Of a stretch of 7,780 bases of DNA, positions 6,494-7,780 are shown piece after piece (position 1 is the first letter of the stretch; each line of letters begins with the position of its first letter). The DNA is from Bacteroidales bacterium. GTDB lineage: Bacteria; Bacteroidota; Bacteroidia; Bacteroidales; P3. The position numbers were made by a program, and so were the translations under genes. The stretch lies in assembly GCA_017647065.1 (NCBI GenBank), contig JAGCLI010000175.1, forward strand, positions 1-7,780. Reading direction: 5' to 3'. The notes under the pieces are model-generated. The model made no database searches, was not told the origin of the DNA, and worked only from the letters and a program-made list of their open reading frames with translations.

Positions 6494-7144
6494 TTATATT
6501 ATTTTACCATCTTGCATCATTAGTCTTCTATCTGACATCTGTGCAAGTTCATTATTATGTGTTACTATTAAAAATGTTTGTTTACATGTTTCTCTTAATT
6601 GAAAAAACAACTCGTGAAGTTGCTTTGCATTATTTGTATCAAGATTTCCCGATGGCTCATCAGCTAAAATAATTGAAGGACTATTGATTAAGGCTCTTGC
6701 AATAGCGACTCTTTGTTGTTCTCCACCTGATAATTCTGAAGGTTTATGTTCTGCTCTATCGTAAATATTTAAAATATTTAACAATTCTTTTGCTTTTTCT
6801 ATTGCAATAGAGCGTTTTTCTTTTGCAATCAAAGCAGGCATTATAATATTCTCTAAGGCAGTAAACTCATTTAATAAATAATGAAATTGATAAACAAATC
6901 CTATCTCCTTATTTCTAAATTCCGACAATTGTCTTTCATTTAATCCACTAATATCTCTGCCATTTATCTCTATTTTACCACTATCTGCTTTGTCTAATGT
7001 TCCAACAATATTGAGCAAAGTCGTCTTTCCTGCCCCTGAGGCTCCAAGTAGAGTTACTATTTCTTGGGAAGAAATCGAGAGCTCAACATCTTTCAAAACC
7101 TGTAAAGCACCATAATATTTATTTAAACCACTTATTTCTATCAT
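6494..7144 (-). CDS. lolD: LolD-type lipoprotein-releasing ABC transporter ATPase
   Basis: A 216-residue ATPase expected to power the LolC/E-type permease that releases outer-membrane lipoproteins from the inner membrane. Motifs in order: Walker A GASGAGKT at 34-41, the Q-loop Gln86 within FVYQFHYLLNEFTALENI (a hallmark of LolD), signature LSGGEQQR at 138-145, Walker B IILADE ending at Asp162-Glu163, D-loop NLD at 167-169 and H-loop His196 in VTHNNELA. All catalytic residues are intact. It starts one base after the stop of the patatin-like gene and is followed 7 bases later by rlmB. The permease is not in the window. MacB-like ATPases of the same MacB/LolD superfamily are the alternative, but the FHYLL...EFTALEN block argues for LolD. 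Confidence 0.9.
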   Translation of the reverse strand: MIEISGLNKYYGALQVLKDVELSISSQEIVTLLGASGAGKTTLLNIVGTLDKADSGKIEINGRDISGLNERQLSEFRNKEIGFVYQFHYLLNEFTALENIIMPALIAKEKRSIAIEKAKELLNILNIYDRAEHKPSELSGGEQQRVAIARALINSPSIILADEPSGNLDTNNAKQLHELFFQLRETCKQTFLIVTHNNELAQMSDRRLMMQDGKII

Positions 7145-7145
7145 A

Positions 7146-7780
7146 TTACTTTTCTATATTTCTATTATTAAATATTACAAATCCAAATCCAAAAGACACT
7201 CCCCAAGGATTTTGTTTTCCATCTCTTTGATGATAAGAAAATGTTAAATTAAATGGCCCTATAGGAGTTCTTGCAACAAAAGAAGTATTGGCAATAAAGT
7301 ATAATTTTGGAAAAGGTGGACCATAAAAAGGTGTTTCATTTTCTATTGTTATTATCTGTCTATAAGGAAGGAATAAATAAGTACCTATTCTTGCCGAAAG
7401 GTTTATTCCTAACATATTATCCATAAAAAAAATATTTTCAAACCCTATTGCAGCATATTGATTTGCTCGATACTCTGGCATATAGTTTGTTAGAGTTTCT
7501 ATTGTTGGTGTATAACTACCTGCATTCAAAAGACTGGATTTATAGGTTGAAAACAAATCTTGGAAAGAATAAAAAACATCTCCTCTTAAACCCAAAGTAT
7601 AATAAGAATTAAAAGGAATATGCATTCTACTTCTTGCACTCATTTGCACCCAATTATGTTTTTGAAAATCATCTCTATGCTCGGAAGTATTACCCGAATA
7701 GAATCTTTCTTTACCATTAACATATTGAATACTTATTTTTTGATAATACCCTGTGGTTGGGTATTGCCACGCATCTAAAC
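7146..7780 (-). CDS. Patatin-like phospholipase family outer-membrane protein, C-terminal barrel only (5' end off right edge)
   Basis: The frame is open from the window edge to the TAA at 7148-7146, giving 210 residues; a GTG at 7649 is internal, because reading on upstream continues the domain (LDAWQYPTTGYYQKISIQYVNGKERF). Alternating polar/aromatic strands, the NYMPEYRANQYAAIGFENI segment and the final TPIGPFNLTFSYHQRDGKQNPWGVSFGFGFVIF resemble the Bacteroidota patatin-like proteins in which a lipase domain is followed by a POTRA/BamA-like outer-membrane barrel. The LDxxxxPTxG motif is where the barrel of that superfamily usually begins. The catalytic patatin domain lies outside the window, so the lipase call rests on similarity of the barrel alone; another BamA/TamA-like protein is possible. 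It is the upstream neighbour of lolD, with one base between them. Confidence 0.7.
   Translation of the reverse strand, partial: LDAWQYPTTGYYQKISIQYVNGKERFYSGNTSEHRDDFQKHNWVQMSARSRMHIPFNSYYTLGLRGDVFYSFQDLFSTYKSSLLNAGSYTPTIETLTNYMPEYRANQYAAIGFENIFFMDNMLGINLSARIGTYLFLPYRQIITIENETPFYGPPFPKLYFIANTSFVARTPIGPFNLTFSYHQRDGKQNPWGVSFGFGFVIFNNRNIEK

Noticed and set aside
7647..7649. GTG as the start of a 167-residue protein
   Set aside because: The frame stays open upstream to the window edge and the added residues continue a barrel-type sequence (LDAWQYPTTGYY), so the gene begins outside the window.

Overview
The window is AT-rich bacterial DNA with tightly packed genes and almost no Shine-Dalgarno signals. 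It carries a promoter element of the Bacteroidota type (TAnnTTTG). The protein sequences (GuaA, an FtsE-like ATPase, a LolD-like ATPase, and the barrel end of a patatin-like outer-membrane protein) read like those of Bacteroidota, most probably Bacteroidales. The species cannot be named from the sequence alone. No RNA genes, insertion sequences, CRISPR arrays or phage genes were seen.

Layout. (1) Minus strand, 1-1780: guaA (GMP synthase), followed 24 bases downstream by the start of a secreted LysM-domain protein that runs off the left edge. (2) 1781-1964: the only sizeable intergenic gap, a divergent promoter region. It holds four degenerate 21-bp A/T-rich repeats between a candidate guaA promoter element and a good TAnnTTTG element for the plus-strand operon. 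(3) Plus strand, 1965-5740: a four-gene operon with junctions of 4 bp, 11 bp and a 1-bp overlap. It encodes a polyprenyl-phosphate sugar-1-phosphate transferase (WecA/TagO/MraY superfamily), an FtsE-type ABC ATPase, a GT-B (GT4-like) glycosyltransferase and a GT-A (GT2) glycosyltransferase. (4) Minus strand, 7780-5737: a tight operon of a patatin-like outer-membrane protein (3' part only), lolD and rlmB. It converges on the plus-strand operon, and the two last stop codons share one TTAA.

How the genes fit together. The plus-strand operon looks like the start of a lipid-linked glycan pathway: the membrane transferase would load the first sugar phosphate on the carrier lipid, and the two cytoplasmic glycosyltransferases would extend it. 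The division ATPase FtsE sits between them without its partner FtsX. The minus-strand operon joins two envelope genes (LolD for lipoprotein release from the inner membrane, and an outer-membrane patatin-like barrel protein) to a 23S rRNA methyltransferase. Most genes are housekeeping or envelope genes. The least explained pieces are the 21-bp repeat array, the identity of the glycan, and the pair of oppositely oriented hairpins at the convergent junction. I saw no clear evidence of an entirely new system.
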